The notes: generated by a model from the letters alone, not told the origin. Positions 44,845 through 54,037 are shown, numbered from the stretch's first letter. The stretch: DNA of 59,188 bases from JBFHDX01 sp041584475 (GCA_041584475.1 JBFHDX010000008.1:1-59188); one strand, 5' to 3'. Made by a program: numbers and translations.

Positions 44845-45462
44845 ATGACAATGTACGACGATGTTCGCGCGGCATGCGAGGGTCTGCCGACGGAGGAACT
44901 GCTTCGTTATCTGATCGCCGAGCGGTTCCCGGATCGGTGCATCGTCACGGCCTCGTTGCGCGCACCGAGCCTCGTCGCGCTCAAACTGGTTGCCGGGATC
45001 GACCCCGCGACACCGGTCCTGTTCTGCCGCCCCGGCGAGCTGTTCGAGGAGAGCGAGGCGTTCCGCAAGCGGATCGTCGAACTCCTCGGCCTGACAAACA
45101 CGCAGGAAACCGAGGGCGGCAAGTTGGGGGAGCTACCCGACGCCTCGGACCACTACGAACGAATGTGGGCGGAATACAAGAGCGGGCTGGGGCACGTGCA
45201 CGAGCTGGTGCACCTCAACGACGTGATGGTCGACTACGATTGCTGGATCAGCGCGGTCTATCATTTCCCGTCGCCGCAGACGCGGCTTCGCGTCGATGTC
45301 GAGGGAAGCCTGATCCGTGTCGATCCCCTGATCGACTGGACGCCGGCGGACATTCGCGCTTTCGTCCGCCGGCACAAGCTGCCGCTGCATCCGCGTGCGG
45401 CGCGCCGCGTCGATCCGCGCCTGCCGTCCGACACGCCCTGTCCGCCGACATATCATTTCTAG
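44845..45462 (+). CDS. PAPS-reductase-like protein lacking the catalytic cysteines
   Basis: A 205-residue protein from ATG 44845 (GGGGGA six bases upstream; an ATG 24 bases earlier also fits). It follows the CysH fold: PSLVALKLVAGIDPATPVLF (41-60), GELFEESEAFRKRIVELLGL and LIRVDPLIDWTPADIRAFV. But the CysCys and the C-terminal Cys pair of APS reductases, and the ECGIH of PAPS reductases, are missing; at the expected site it reads LGHVHELVHLND and the C-terminus has one Cys (199) in DTPCPPTYHF. It probably does not reduce (P)APS and may bind or regulate a nucleotide. Neighbours are a SelW-like gene and, 0.7 kb on, ATP sulfurylase. Confidence 0.75.
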   Translation: MTMYDDVRAACEGLPTEELLRYLIAERFPDRCIVTASLRAPSLVALKLVAGIDPATPVLFCRPGELFEESEAFRKRIVELLGLTNTQETEGGKLGELPDASDHYERMWAEYKSGLGHVHELVHLNDVMVDYDCWISAVYHFPSPQTRLRVDVEGSLIRVDPLIDWTPADIRAFVRRHKLPLHPRAARRVDPRLPSDTPCPPTYHF

Positions 45463-45699
45463 GTTCGACCTCGGCCTGGCGCTGCCGGTTGGGAGCCGCC
45501 GATCCGCCGGCTGCGCGAATTCCACGGCCTCCGAAAACCTTCGTTTGAGGAATTCCCTCAGGCTGTCGCATCCCTTCCCGGTGCGCCTCGGATGATCCGG
45601 CGGATCGCCCGCCTGAGGCCGAAATTCGTTGATGTTCGCCGACCGCTACGGTGCAATGGCAGGGCGATCGCCAACGGGGCGTGCGAGGACAGGGCGGCA

Positions 45700-46059
45700 A
45701 TGGACCCGACACTGGAAGAACTGACCGAATTGCTGATCGAGTTTCGCGATGCGCGTGACTGGAAGAAATTCCATTCGCTCAAGAACCTGATGCTGTCGCT
45801 GACACTCGAGTCCGCCGAGATTCTCGAACTCGTGCAATGGCACGACGACGAAACGGTCGAGTCGCTGGCCATCGGCGACACGGAGTTCAGGGCCCGGCTC
45901 GCCGAGGAGTGTGCCGACGTCTTCCTTTATCTGTTGCTGGTCTGCGAACGCGCGGGGATCGACCTCAAGGAGGCGGCAATCGCCAAGATCGAGCTGAACG
46001 CCCGGAAATATCCGGTACAGAAGTCGCGCGGTACGTCGAAGAAGTATACGGAGCTGTAG
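45700..46059 (+). CDS. MazG-like nucleotide pyrophosphohydrolase (dCTPP1/RS21-C6 type)
   Basis: A 119-residue helical protein. The MazG-type metal-binding helices are visible: SLTLESAEILELVQW (acidic helix) and LAEECADVFLYLLLVCERAG, with E-x-x-E and E-x-x-D ligands. It hydrolyses nucleoside triphosphates such as dCTP to the monophosphate and pyrophosphate. The ATG at 45700 is chosen because the sequence upstream is Arg-rich and not conserved. It is encoded on the same strand as the PAPS-reductase-like gene and converges with sat; a house-cleaning role is the safest inference. Confidence 0.85.
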   Translation: MDPTLEELTELLIEFRDARDWKKFHSLKNLMLSLTLESAEILELVQWHDDETVESLAIGDTEFRARLAEECADVFLYLLLVCERAGIDLKEAAIAKIELNARKYPVQKSRGTSKKYTEL

Positions 46060-46165
46060 CGGCTCCGCTGCCGCCCTTCGACCAGACGAGCAATCGGCCC
46101 AAGAAGCGGCACGGCGCCGAGGTCGTCGCGCAGACGCCTCAGTCGCTCCCGCCGCTGGCGCACCC

Positions 46166-47338
46166 TCAAGTCAGGCTGTCATAATAGGCCTGCAGGACGT
46201 CGATCACCTCCGGCCGGCTGAACTGATGCGGCACCGGCTCGCGCTTGCCGAACATCTCGCGCAGCCGCGTTCCCGATATCGCCAGCCGCTCGGAATCGCC
46301 ATGCGGGCAGGTCTTCGCCGTCGCCATACCGTCGCAGCGGTGGCAATAGAAGGTAATGTCGATCTTCAGCGGCTTCGTCTCCAGCGAGCCCTGCGGCAAC
46401 GTATCGAAGATATGCTGCGCGTCGAACGGCCCGTAATAATCGCCGACGCCGGCGTGATCGCGCCCGACGACGAGGTCTGAGCAGCCGAAATTCTGGCGGA
46501 ACAGCGCGTGCAACAACGCCTCGCGCGGGCCGGCGTAGCGCATTTCGATGGGGTAGCCCGCCTGGATCGCCGTTCCGGGCACGAAGTAGTTCTCGACCAG
46601 CGCGTCGATCGCCCTGACCCTGACGTCGGCGGGGATATCGCCTGGCTTCAGCTTGCCCAGCACCTGGTGGATCAGCACACCGTCACAGATCTCGACCGCG
46701 ATCTTGGCCAGATATTCGTGGCTGCGATGCATCGGGTTTCGCGTCTGGAAAGCGGCGACGCGGGACCAGCCCTTCTCCGAGAAAATCGCGCGCGTTTCTG
46801 CCGGCCTGAGATACAGCCCCCTGTACTGTTCGGGGTACACCCCCTCGGACAGCGCCGACACGCGGCCACCCAGGTTGACCGCGCCCTGCTCGAGCACCTT
46901 GGCGACACCGGGGTGTGCGGGATCGGTCGTGTGATAGACCATCGAGCATTCGAGCTCCCGGTCGACGCGATATTTCTCGGTCACCTCGAGAATGCCCATG
47001 ATCGAACCTGAATCCGCGTCGACGAGCGCGACCTCCTCCTCGATGCCGATCGTGTCGGCCAGCGCTTGGTCCGCCGAAAGGGTGATCGGGATCGGCCAGA
47101 ACACTCCGCTGGTCAGCCTCATGTCGACACAGCTGCCACGCCAGTCAGCCTCGCCCATGAAGCCGTCGAGGGGCGTGTAGGCGCCCATCGCGAGCATCAC
47201 GAGATCCGACGCCTCCCGGCTCGACATCGGCACCGCCTTCAAGCTCGCGGCGCGCTTGAGTTCCTCGCCACGCTCGGTTTCCGGTATCAGCAGCGGTTTC
47301 AATGACCCGTTTCCGTGCGGCGGCACCAGTCTCGACAT
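46166..47338 (-). CDS. sat: Sulfate adenylyltransferase (ATP sulfurylase)
   Basis: A 390-residue monofunctional ATP sulfurylase of the Sat type, not the CysDN type. It has an N-terminal PUA-like part (residues about 5-160), the nucleotide-binding FQTRNPMHRSHEYLAKIA with the QxRNPxHxxH motif, and GRDHAGVGDYYGPFDAQHIF. It makes APS from sulfate and ATP. GGGAGG lies nine bases upstream of the start. No cysH, cysC or sulfite reductase gene adjoins it; the only relative is the PAPS-reductase-like protein without catalytic cysteines. Confidence 0.95.
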   Translation of the reverse strand: MSRLVPPHGNGSLKPLLIPETERGEELKRAASLKAVPMSSREASDLVMLAMGAYTPLDGFMGEADWRGSCVDMRLTSGVFWPIPITLSADQALADTIGIEEEVALVDADSGSIMGILEVTEKYRVDRELECSMVYHTTDPAHPGVAKVLEQGAVNLGGRVSALSEGVYPEQYRGLYLRPAETRAIFSEKGWSRVAAFQTRNPMHRSHEYLAKIAVEICDGVLIHQVLGKLKPGDIPADVRVRAIDALVENYFVPGTAIQAGYPIEMRYAGPREALLHALFRQNFGCSDLVVGRDHAGVGDYYGPFDAQHIFDTLPQGSLETKPLKIDITFYCHRCDGMATAKTCPHGDSERLAISGTRLREMFGKREPVPHQFSRPEVIDVLQAYYDSLT

Positions 47339-47869
47339 GACGATCCTCCCTTTCTCTTACGCCCGGCACGGGCCGGCGGCGCCGGGTTGCGCGCTGCGCT
47401 GTCCCCTAAAAAATACGAGTTTCAGTGCGCACACAAGAATGTTCTAATATGCCGATGCGATCCGTGCTTCCGGCTGGCGCGGCGCCCGAGGTGCATCGCG
47501 ACCCCCATGCAGGTAAGCCGCGACGCGGGTCGGACATGGCAGTACGGACCGACCCCGAGGCCCGGGGGCGACGGTCCTGGCTTGATCGGCCTTGCGCAAT
47601 GTTCGCCATTGGGTACCGCGGGGCGCGCAACGCCTCGGCACCGACAAGGCCCGATCGCGGCAATTTGCACGCTGCCGTTATTTCGACACAACCGTGCCGG
47701 ACAATCGCTGCAGCGCGGCTCGGACTGGTCCGAATCCGTGTCTGTCGGCGGCGCATAGGCCAGGGCAACGACGGGCGAGGTGAAACGTCACACAACGTGG
47801 CGCAAGAAAGTATCGGCACGATCGCCCCGGGCGGGGTGCCGAAGAATGGATGGAGGGGTTCGTCAGGCG
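47339..47869. other. Long intergenic region without a recognised gene
   Basis: About 530 bases between the divergent sat and PAS-protein genes. An AT-rich part at 47406-47460 (with CTAAAAAATACG) is the probable sat promoter region on the minus strand. The rest is GC-rich and shows one 7-bp hairpin-forming repeat around 47527-47555 but no convincing coding sequence or known riboswitch. Confidence 0.45.
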
Positions 47870-48439
47870 ATGAGCTACGCGGAGAGGATTCCCGACTGCA
47901 GACAGCGAGCACTTTATCGGTACTGGCTCGGCAAGCGACGTCACGGCAGGGTGCCGGCGGTCCGTGCCATCGATCCGCGAGAACTGCCGCCGAAGGACCT
48001 GCCGTGGCTCTTCCTGTTCCGGCGCGAGGGCGTACGGCGGTTCCGCTGCGTCTTGGTCGGCACCGGTATCGTCCGGCTCGACGGCTACGATTCGACGGGC
48101 CGGTACATCGACGACATGTCATGGACCGTCAACAAGCCGCGCCAAATCATCCTTTTCGAAGAGGCGGCGCGAACCGGTCTGCCGCTCTGGTATGCGGGCC
48201 GCCGGGCAGTCTCGGAGGACTCGACACGCGCATTTTCACGGCTCTTGCTGCCGGCCAGCGCGGACGGCTATTCGATCGATCATATCTGCGGCATGCTGAG
48301 CGTCGCGACACCCGAACCTGTGGCGCGGTACCTGTACGCGGCGGACCCGGCGCAGGCGCCGCTCCGCGTCGAGCGCGCGAAGTCCGCCGACCTGTTCCCG
48401 CCCGCGCGCGGCGAGCGGGCGCTCGAGGCGCACGGCTGA
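47870..48439 (+). CDS. PAS-domain protein (PAS_5-like)
   Basis: A 189-residue cytosolic protein from ATG 47870 with GGAGGGG about 12 bases upstream. After CRQRALYRYWLGKRRHGRVP, typical of these alphaproteobacterial proteins, residues about 45-150 form a single PAS-like domain with DLPWLFLFRREGVRRFRCVL and GYDSTGRYIDDM. No output domain (kinase, cyclase, HTH) is fused. Its ligand and partner are unknown. It stands alone, ending at a terminator shared with the convergent DLH gene. Confidence 0.75.
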   Translation: MSYAERIPDCRQRALYRYWLGKRRHGRVPAVRAIDPRELPPKDLPWLFLFRREGVRRFRCVLVGTGIVRLDGYDSTGRYIDDMSWTVNKPRQIILFEEAARTGLPLWYAGRRAVSEDSTRAFSRLLLPASADGYSIDHICGMLSVATPEPVARYLYAADPAQAPLRVERAKSADLFPPARGERALEAHG

Positions 48440-48454
48440 ACAACGAACGAGCCA

Positions 48455-48483
48455 GGCCCGGCCGGGAATTTTACGGCCGGGCC
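48455..48483. terminator. Bidirectional terminator between convergent genes
   Basis: A perfect 10-bp GC stem (48455-48464 with 48474-48483) with an AT-rich nine-base loop lies in the 57-base gap between the PAS and DLH genes. No T-run on either strand, so strength is uncertain. Confidence 0.5.
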
Positions 48484-48496
48484 CGCCGATCGCCCG

Positions 48497-49369
48497 TCAG
48501 CCGAGCGATTCCTTAAAGAACGCGATCGTGCGCGACCAGGCGAGTTCCGCCGCCGCCTTGTCGTAGCGCGCCGCCGACGTGTCGTTGTGGAAGGCGTGGT
48601 TCACGCCCTCGTACTTGTGCATGCGATAATCGACGCCCGCCGCCTTCAGCGCCGCTATGTAATCGTCGATACCGGCGTTGATTCGCTCGTCGAGACCCGC
48701 ATAGTGCAACATCATCCGTGCCTTGATCCGCGGCACGTCCGCGCTGTCCGGCTGGCGCCCGTAGAAGGCGACGCCCGCGTCGAGCCGGTCCGAATGCACC
48801 GCGGTCTGGTTGACCATGGCACCGCCCCAGCAGAACCCGACGGCGCCAACCTTGCCGGTACTCGCGGCGTGGCCGTCGAGATGCGTGACCGCCGCGACGG
48901 CATTCCGGACGGTGGCGACGTTGTCGAGCGCCCGGATCATCTCGCGCGCCTGGTCCTCGTCTTGCGGTGTGCCGCCAACCGGCGACAGGAAATCGGGGCC
49001 GAGGGCGACGAAGCCTTCCAGTGCCGCGCGACGCACGACGTCCTGGATGTGCGGGTTCAGGCCGCGATTCTCGTGAATGACCAGCACCGCCGGCAGCTTG
49101 CCGGACGCGTTCGCGGGCACCGCAAGATAGCCCTGAAATCCGGACTGCCCGCCGGGGATCTCGACGGTCTCGGTCCGCAAGCGCGGATCGTTCTCGGCGA
49201 CCATCGCCGCACGGGCGCTGTTTGCCTGCAGCAGCGGAATGGCGGCCGCGGCGGCGGCCGTGCTGCCGGCCAGCTTGGTCAACCGGTCCATGAAGCGACG
49301 ACGGTCGAGCGTCACATGCGTGTATTCGTCGTAAAGCCGAATCATCTCCTGGGTAATGCGCGGCTCCAT
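48497..49369 (-). CDS. Dienelactone-hydrolase-family protein, Tat-exported
   Basis: A 290-residue alpha/beta hydrolase. GGGAGG lies just before the ATG. A twin-arginine signal (RRRFMDRL, residues 23-30, then an Ala-rich core ending NSARA) sends it to the periplasm folded. The catalytic triad is Cys180 (GFCWGG), Asp227 (GLDERI) and His258 (GVNHAF). Family members hydrolyse lactones or esters; most exported ones are uncharacterised. It is monocistronic, with the 142-base gap upstream to yhhQ. The natural substrate is not known. Confidence 0.88.
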   Translation of the reverse strand: MEPRITQEMIRLYDEYTHVTLDRRRFMDRLTKLAGSTAAAAAAIPLLQANSARAAMVAENDPRLRTETVEIPGGQSGFQGYLAVPANASGKLPAVLVIHENRGLNPHIQDVVRRAALEGFVALGPDFLSPVGGTPQDEDQAREMIRALDNVATVRNAVAAVTHLDGHAASTGKVGAVGFCWGGAMVNQTAVHSDRLDAGVAFYGRQPDSADVPRIKARMMLHYAGLDERINAGIDDYIAALKAAGVDYRMHKYEGVNHAFHNDTSAARYDKAAAELAWSRTIAFFKESLG

Positions 49370-49511
49370 AAGGTCCTCCCTTTGTCAAACCGCCCCAAGC
49401 GGGGCCACGTGCCAACAACGATTATTCTAGGCGGGCGCGCCGCGGTTTCCAGTGCGGACGACGATACAATCCATGATTGCAGGTCCGGCAGGGGGCCCGA
49501 CGACGCGGCGC

Positions 49512-50204
49512 TCACTCCGAGATCGCGAACGGGCGGAAGCGGAGCTCGCGGTCGTAGACGTCAATGTCCTCGACCCGCTTCAGGAAGCCGACCGCGGCAT
49601 AGGTCAGCGGCGTCGCCAGCGCCTCGTAGGCGGACTTGACGAGCCACTGGGTCACCACCGCGCCGAGCATGATCTCGACCGGCATGATGCCGGCGAAGGC
49701 GATCGTGATGAAGATCGCCGAGTCGAGCAGCTGCCCGACGAGCGTCGAACCGATCGTGCGCAGCCACAGGAAGCGGCCCGCGGTCGCGACCTTGAGGCGC
49801 GCCAGCACGTAGGCGTTGACCAGCTCGCCCACGAGATAGGCGACGAAGGAGGCGGTCAGGATGCGCGGCGTCGCGCCGAGGATCGCCTCGTACGCCGTCT
49901 GTCCGTCCCAGAAACCGGCGGCAGGCAGCGCACCGGCGAGAGCAATCGCGATGACGGCGAACAGATTGCAAAGGAAGCCCAGCCAGATCACCTGCCGTGC
50001 GCGGGCGTATCCGTACACCTCGGTCAGAACGTCGCCGAGGATGTAGCTGATCGGGAAGACGATGACCGCCGCCGGCAAGACGAGCCCGGCCACGTCGATA
50101 AGCTTGACCGCCGTGATGTTGGACACCACGAGGCAGGTCACGAACAGCGCCGTGATCAGGACGAACCAACCGGAATGCCGCGCCGGCGCGGTGGTCTCGC
50201 TCAT
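49512..50204 (-). CDS. yhhQ: Queuosine precursor transporter (YhhQ/VUT family)
   Basis: A 230-residue inner-membrane protein with six helices and the ECF-like VUT signature, including FPISYILGDVLTEVYGYARA and the late GSTLVGQLLDSAIFITIAF. YhhQ imports preQ0/preQ1 or queuine-type precursors. AGGGGAG precedes the ATG. It is divergent from queA-tgt-queF-queG, so import and modification are encoded side by side. I looked for a preQ1 riboswitch in the 115-base gap and saw none. Confidence 0.92.
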   Translation of the reverse strand: MSETTAPARHSGWFVLITALFVTCLVVSNITAVKLIDVAGLVLPAAVIVFPISYILGDVLTEVYGYARARQVIWLGFLCNLFAVIAIALAGALPAAGFWDGQTAYEAILGATPRILTASFVAYLVGELVNAYVLARLKVATAGRFLWLRTIGSTLVGQLLDSAIFITIAFAGIMPVEIMLGAVVTQWLVKSAYEALATPLTYAAVGFLKRVEDIDVYDRELRFRPFAISE

Positions 50205-50319
50205 GCAGACTCCCCTTATTCGGGCGCGCGCTCTTTGCCGCAAGCTCGACGGGGTGTCAAGGGTGCCGCAGATTAGGCGGCCCTTCCCCAACCAGGCGCC
50301 GTCATGTATAGCGGCCGCC

Positions 50320-51354
50320 ATGAAGACGGCCGAGTTCGATTTTCAGCTGCCGCCCGACCGCATCGCGGAACGGCCTGTCAGCCCGCGCGACGCGGCGCGT
50401 CTGCTGGTCGTCCTCGACGACGAGCTGCGCGATTTGACCGTTCGCGACCTGCCGTCGCTGCTGCGTGCCGGCGACGTGCTGGTCTACAACGATACGCGCG
50501 TGCTGCCGGCGCGGCTCCGGGGCCGGCGTGGTGAGGTCCGCATCGAAGTCACGCTGCACCGCCAGGACGCACCGGACCGCTGGCGCGCCTTCGCGCGTCC
50601 GGCCAAGCGACTGCGCCGCGGGGACAGCGTTGTCTTTGCCGACGGCTTTGTCGCCGAGGTGACGGAGAAGGCCGACGCGGGCGAGGTCGTGTTGCGGTTC
50701 AACCGCTCCGGTGCGGACCTGATCGCCGCGCTGGAGGTGCATGGGGAGATGCCGCTGCCGCCTTACATCCGCCGTGACGCCGGCGCCGATTCCCGTGACC
50801 GCGCCGATTACCAGACGATGTTCGCCGCCGTCGAGGGCGCGGTGGCGGCGCCGACCGCCGGCCTGCACTTCACACCCGAACTGATGGCGGCGATCCGCGC
50901 GCGTGGAGTCGCGACGGAGCCGCTGACCCTGCATGTCGGGGCCGGTACGTTTCTTCCGGTAAAGGTGGAGGATGTCCAGGACCATCGGATGCATGCGGAA
51001 TACGGCGAAATCACCGCAGCGACCGCGGATGCGGTGAATCGGGCGCGCACAGCCGGTGGCCGCATCGTCGCGGTCGGCTCCACCGTTCTCCGCCTGCTTG
51101 AGAGCGCCGCGGACGTGGACGGAACCGTGCGTCCCTTCGCAGGCGAGACCGACATCTTCATCACGCCGGGGTACCGGTTCCGCGTCGTCGATGTCCTGCT
51201 GACCAATTTCCACCTACCGCGGTCGACGCTGTTCATGCTGGTCTGCGCCTTCGCCGGCAGCGACCGGATGAAGGCGGCCTACGCGCACGCGATCGCGGCG
51301 GGCTACCGGTTCTATTCTTACGGTGATGCGACGTTGCTGCGGAGGGCGGCTTGA
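50320..51354 (+). CDS. queA: tRNA preQ1(34) S-adenosylmethionine ribosyltransferase-isomerase
   Basis: A 344-residue cytosolic enzyme. It opens with FDFQLPPDRIAERPVSPRDA (residues 6-25) and contains RLRRGDSVVF, APTAGLHFTPELM and the C-terminal LLTNFHLPRSTLFMLVCAF, all highly typical of QueA. It transfers and rearranges the ribose of S-adenosylmethionine onto preQ1 at tRNA position 34, giving epoxyqueuosine. The stop codon overlaps the TTG start of tgt. It is first in the queA-tgt-queF-queG operon. Confidence 0.96.
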   Translation: MKTAEFDFQLPPDRIAERPVSPRDAARLLVVLDDELRDLTVRDLPSLLRAGDVLVYNDTRVLPARLRGRRGEVRIEVTLHRQDAPDRWRAFARPAKRLRRGDSVVFADGFVAEVTEKADAGEVVLRFNRSGADLIAALEVHGEMPLPPYIRRDAGADSRDRADYQTMFAAVEGAVAAPTAGLHFTPELMAAIRARGVATEPLTLHVGAGTFLPVKVEDVQDHRMHAEYGEITAATADAVNRARTAGGRIVAVGSTVLRLLESAADVDGTVRPFAGETDIFITPGYRFRVVDVLLTNFHLPRSTLFMLVCAFAGSDRMKAAYAHAIAAGYRFYSYGDATLLRRAA

Positions 51355-52523
51355 CCGGCGTCGGCTACGAGATCCTGGCGACCGAGGGACAGGCACGTCG
51401 CGGCCGACTGCATACCGCGCACGGCAACGTCGAGACGCCCGCCTTCATGCCGGTCGGCACGGCCGGGACGGTCAAGGCGATGACAGCGGACGCGATACGC
51501 GCGACCGGCGCCGAGATCGTGCTCGGCAACACCTACCACCTGATGCTGCGCCCGGGGGCGGAGCGGGTGGCGCAGCTTGGCGGGCTGCACCGCTTCATGG
51601 GCTGGCCCGGACCGATCCTGACCGATTCGGGCGGCTTCCAGGTGATGTCGCTTGCCGAGTTGCGGAAGATCGACGAGCAGGGCGTGACCTTCCGCTCGCA
51701 CATCGACGGGCGCCGCGTCGAACTCACGCCGGAGCGATCCATGGAGATCCAGCGCCTGCTCGACGCGGACCTCACCATGTGCTTCGACGAATGCACGCCC
51801 CATCCGGCGACGCACGACGAGGCCGCGGAGTCGATGCGGCTGTCGATGCGCTGGGCAACACGCTGCCGCGAGTCGTTTCGCGAACGGCCGGGCTACGGCC
51901 TGTTCGGCATCGTGCAGGGTAGCATCTACGACGATCTTCGTGTCGAATCGGTCGAGGCGCTGACGGCGATCGGCTTCGACGGTTACGCGGTCGGGGGCCT
52001 CGCCATCGGCGAGGGGCAGGACGAGATGTTCCGGGTGCTCGACGCCACGGCACCGCATTTGCCGCGGGACCGGCCGCGCTATCTGATGGGCGCCGGCCGC
52101 CCGCTCGACATCGTCGGCGCGGTGCGTCGCGGCATCGACATGTTCGACTGCGTAATGCCGACGCGCTCGGGTCGCACGGGGCAAGGTTTCACGCGGCACG
52201 GCGTCCTCAACATCCGCAACGCCCGCCACGCGCACGATTCGCGGCCGCTCGACGAGGCGTGCGCCTGCCCGGCCTGCCGGCACCACAGCCGGGGCTATTT
52301 GCATCACCTGTTCCGCGCCGACGAGATGTTGGGGCCGATGCTGCTGACATGGCACAATCTGCACTATTATCAGGATCTCATGGCGGGGCTGCGCGAGGCG
52401 ATCGCGGTCGGCGAGCTGGAGAACCACGCGACCGCCCTGGAAGCGGCGATGGCGGACGGTGATATCGCCGCGCTCCCGGACCCGCTCGCAGGCCCGTCGC
52501 GAGGGGAGGCTGGAGATGACTGA
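51351..52523 (+). CDS. tgt: tRNA-guanine(34) transglycosylase
   Basis: A 390-residue enzyme beginning at TTG 51351, which overlaps the queA stop (TTGA) and has GGAGG six bases upstream. The general-base Asp92 is in ILTDSGGFQVMS; the nucleophile Asp is in MFDCVMPTRSGRTG and the zinc-binding CACPACRHH follows. It exchanges guanine-34 of GUN anticodon tRNAs for preQ1. The use of TTG and a four-base overlap fits coupled translation with queA. Confidence 0.95.
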   Translation: MTGVGYEILATEGQARRGRLHTAHGNVETPAFMPVGTAGTVKAMTADAIRATGAEIVLGNTYHLMLRPGAERVAQLGGLHRFMGWPGPILTDSGGFQVMSLAELRKIDEQGVTFRSHIDGRRVELTPERSMEIQRLLDADLTMCFDECTPHPATHDEAAESMRLSMRWATRCRESFRERPGYGLFGIVQGSIYDDLRVESVEALTAIGFDGYAVGGLAIGEGQDEMFRVLDATAPHLPRDRPRYLMGAGRPLDIVGAVRRGIDMFDCVMPTRSGRTGQGFTRHGVLNIRNARHAHDSRPLDEACACPACRHHSRGYLHHLFRADEMLGPMLLTWHNLHYYQDLMAGLREAIAVGELENHATALEAAMADGDIAALPDPLAGPSRGEAGDD

Positions 52524-52980
52524 CGAGGATTATTCGGGGCTGACCAGGCTGGGCGGCAAGGCGGAGCTTCCGGCCTCGCCGGCCGAGGCAGTACTCGAGC
52601 GCGTTTCCAATCCGCACCCCGACACGACCTATCTCGTTCGCTTCACGGCGCCCGAATTCACCTCGCTATGCCCGGTCACCGGCCAGCCCGATTTCGCGCA
52701 TCTGGTGATCGATTACGTACCGCAGAAATGGCTCGTGGAGAGCAAGTCGCTGAAGCTCTATCTCGGTGCGTTTCGCAATCACGGCGCGTTCCACGAGGCC
52801 TGCACGCTGGATATCGCCAAACGCGTGCAGGAGACGCTCGCGCCGCAATGGCTGCGCATCGGCGGCTACTGGTATCCGCGCGGCGGCATGCCGATCGACG
52901 TGTTCTGGCAGTCCGGACCGCCGCCCGACGGGCTGTGGCTGCCCGACCAGGGCGTCGAACCCTATCGCGGCCGGGGATGA
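52516..52980 (+). CDS. queF: NADPH-dependent 7-cyano-7-deazaguanine reductase (preQ0 reductase), short type
   Basis: A 154-residue unimodular QueF. The catalytic Cys52 and Asp59 are in TSLCPVTGQPDFAHLVIDY and the partner motif is ESKSLKLYLGAFRNHGAFHE. It reduces preQ0 to preQ1 with NADPH. The ATG at 52516 overlaps the tgt stop by eight bases, with GGGGAGG upstream. No queC, queD or queE genes are seen here, so preQ0 synthesis must be encoded elsewhere or the precursor imported through YhhQ. Confidence 0.95.
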   Translation: MTDEDYSGLTRLGGKAELPASPAEAVLERVSNPHPDTTYLVRFTAPEFTSLCPVTGQPDFAHLVIDYVPQKWLVESKSLKLYLGAFRNHGAFHEACTLDIAKRVQETLAPQWLRIGGYWYPRGGMPIDVFWQSGPPPDGLWLPDQGVEPYRGRG

Positions 52981-52981
52981 C

Positions 52982-54037
52982 ATGGACGGGCCGCGCTCGG
53001 CGATCCGTGACGAGGCCCTGCGCCGCGGCTTCGATGCGGTCGGGATCGCCCCGGCCGAGCTCAGCACCGCTATCCGCGACGATCTGAACGAATTCCTGGC
53101 GCGCGGCTATCACGGTGACATGGGCTGGATGGCGGACAAGGCCGAACGCCGCAGTGGCCCAACATCGCTGTGGCCCGAGGCAAAAAGTGTAATTGCACTC
53201 GGCCTGTCCTATGCGCCCGGCGAAGACCCGCTCGGCCTGCTCGAGCACCCGGATCGCGGGGCCATTTCGGTCTACGCGCGCGGACGCGACTACCACGACG
53301 TGATCAAGAAGCGGCTGAAGGGGTTCGGCCGCTGGATCGGCGAGACCTGGCACTGCGGCGTCAAGGTGTTCGTCGACACGGCGCCGGTGATGGAGAAGCC
53401 GGCGGCTGCCCGCGCTGGCCTCGGCTGGCAGGGCAAGCACACGAACCTGGTGTCGCGCGAGCACGGCTCCTGGCTGTTCCTCGGAGAGATCTTCACGACG
53501 CTGGAAATCCCGCCCGACGAGGCCGAGACGGATCATTGCGGGACGTGCCGCGCCTGTCTCGACGTCTGCCCGACCGGGGCCTTTCCGGCGCCCTACCGGA
53601 TCGATGCGCGTCGTTGCATCTCCTACCTCACGATCGAGCACAAGGGACCGATCCCCGACGAACTGCGCCCGCTGATGGGCAACCGCATCTACGGCTGCGA
53701 CGACTGCCTCGCGGTCTGCCCGTGGAACAAGTTCGCCCGCGCGACGCGGGAGCCCGCCTTGCTGCCGCGCGCAGAGCTGACGGCGCCGCGCCTCGCCGAC
53801 CTCGCACGGCTCGACGATGCGGCGTTCCGCGCGCTTTTCGCGGGCTCCGCCATCAAGCGCACCGGTCGCAACCGCTTCGTTCGCAACGTGCTGATCGCGC
53901 TCGGAAACAGCGGTGACGCGGCGCAGATTGCGGTCGTGGAGGCGCTGTTGGGCGATCCGGATCCGGTGGTGCGCGACGCGGCGCAATGGGCGGCGGGTCG
54001 GCTCAAGAGGACGCGCGAGATGAAGGCGCATTGCTGA
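52982..54037 (+). CDS. queG: Epoxyqueuosine reductase
   Basis: A 351-residue B12-dependent iron-sulfur enzyme that performs the last step of queuosine synthesis, reducing epoxyqueuosine in tRNA. Two 4Fe-4S clusters are set up by HCGTCRACLDVCPTGA and YGCDDCLAVCPWNKF with further Cys in RRCISYL. The conserved FVDTAPVMEKPAAARAGLGW lies in the middle, and a short HEAT-like tail ends the protein. It follows queF by one base and closes the operon. Confidence 0.95.
   Translation: MDGPRSAIRDEALRRGFDAVGIAPAELSTAIRDDLNEFLARGYHGDMGWMADKAERRSGPTSLWPEAKSVIALGLSYAPGEDPLGLLEHPDRGAISVYARGRDYHDVIKKRLKGFGRWIGETWHCGVKVFVDTAPVMEKPAAARAGLGWQGKHTNLVSREHGSWLFLGEIFTTLEIPPDEAETDHCGTCRACLDVCPTGAFPAPYRIDARRCISYLTIEHKGPIPDELRPLMGNRIYGCDDCLAVCPWNKFARATREPALLPRAELTAPRLADLARLDDAAFRALFAGSAIKRTGRNRFVRNVLIALGNSGDAAQIAVVEALLGDPDPVVRDAAQWAAGRLKRTREMKAHC

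Noticed and set aside
50205..50319. preQ1 riboswitch upstream of yhhQ or queA
   Set aside because: No recognisable preQ1-I or preQ1-II core sequence or H-type pseudoknot pattern in the 115-base gap.
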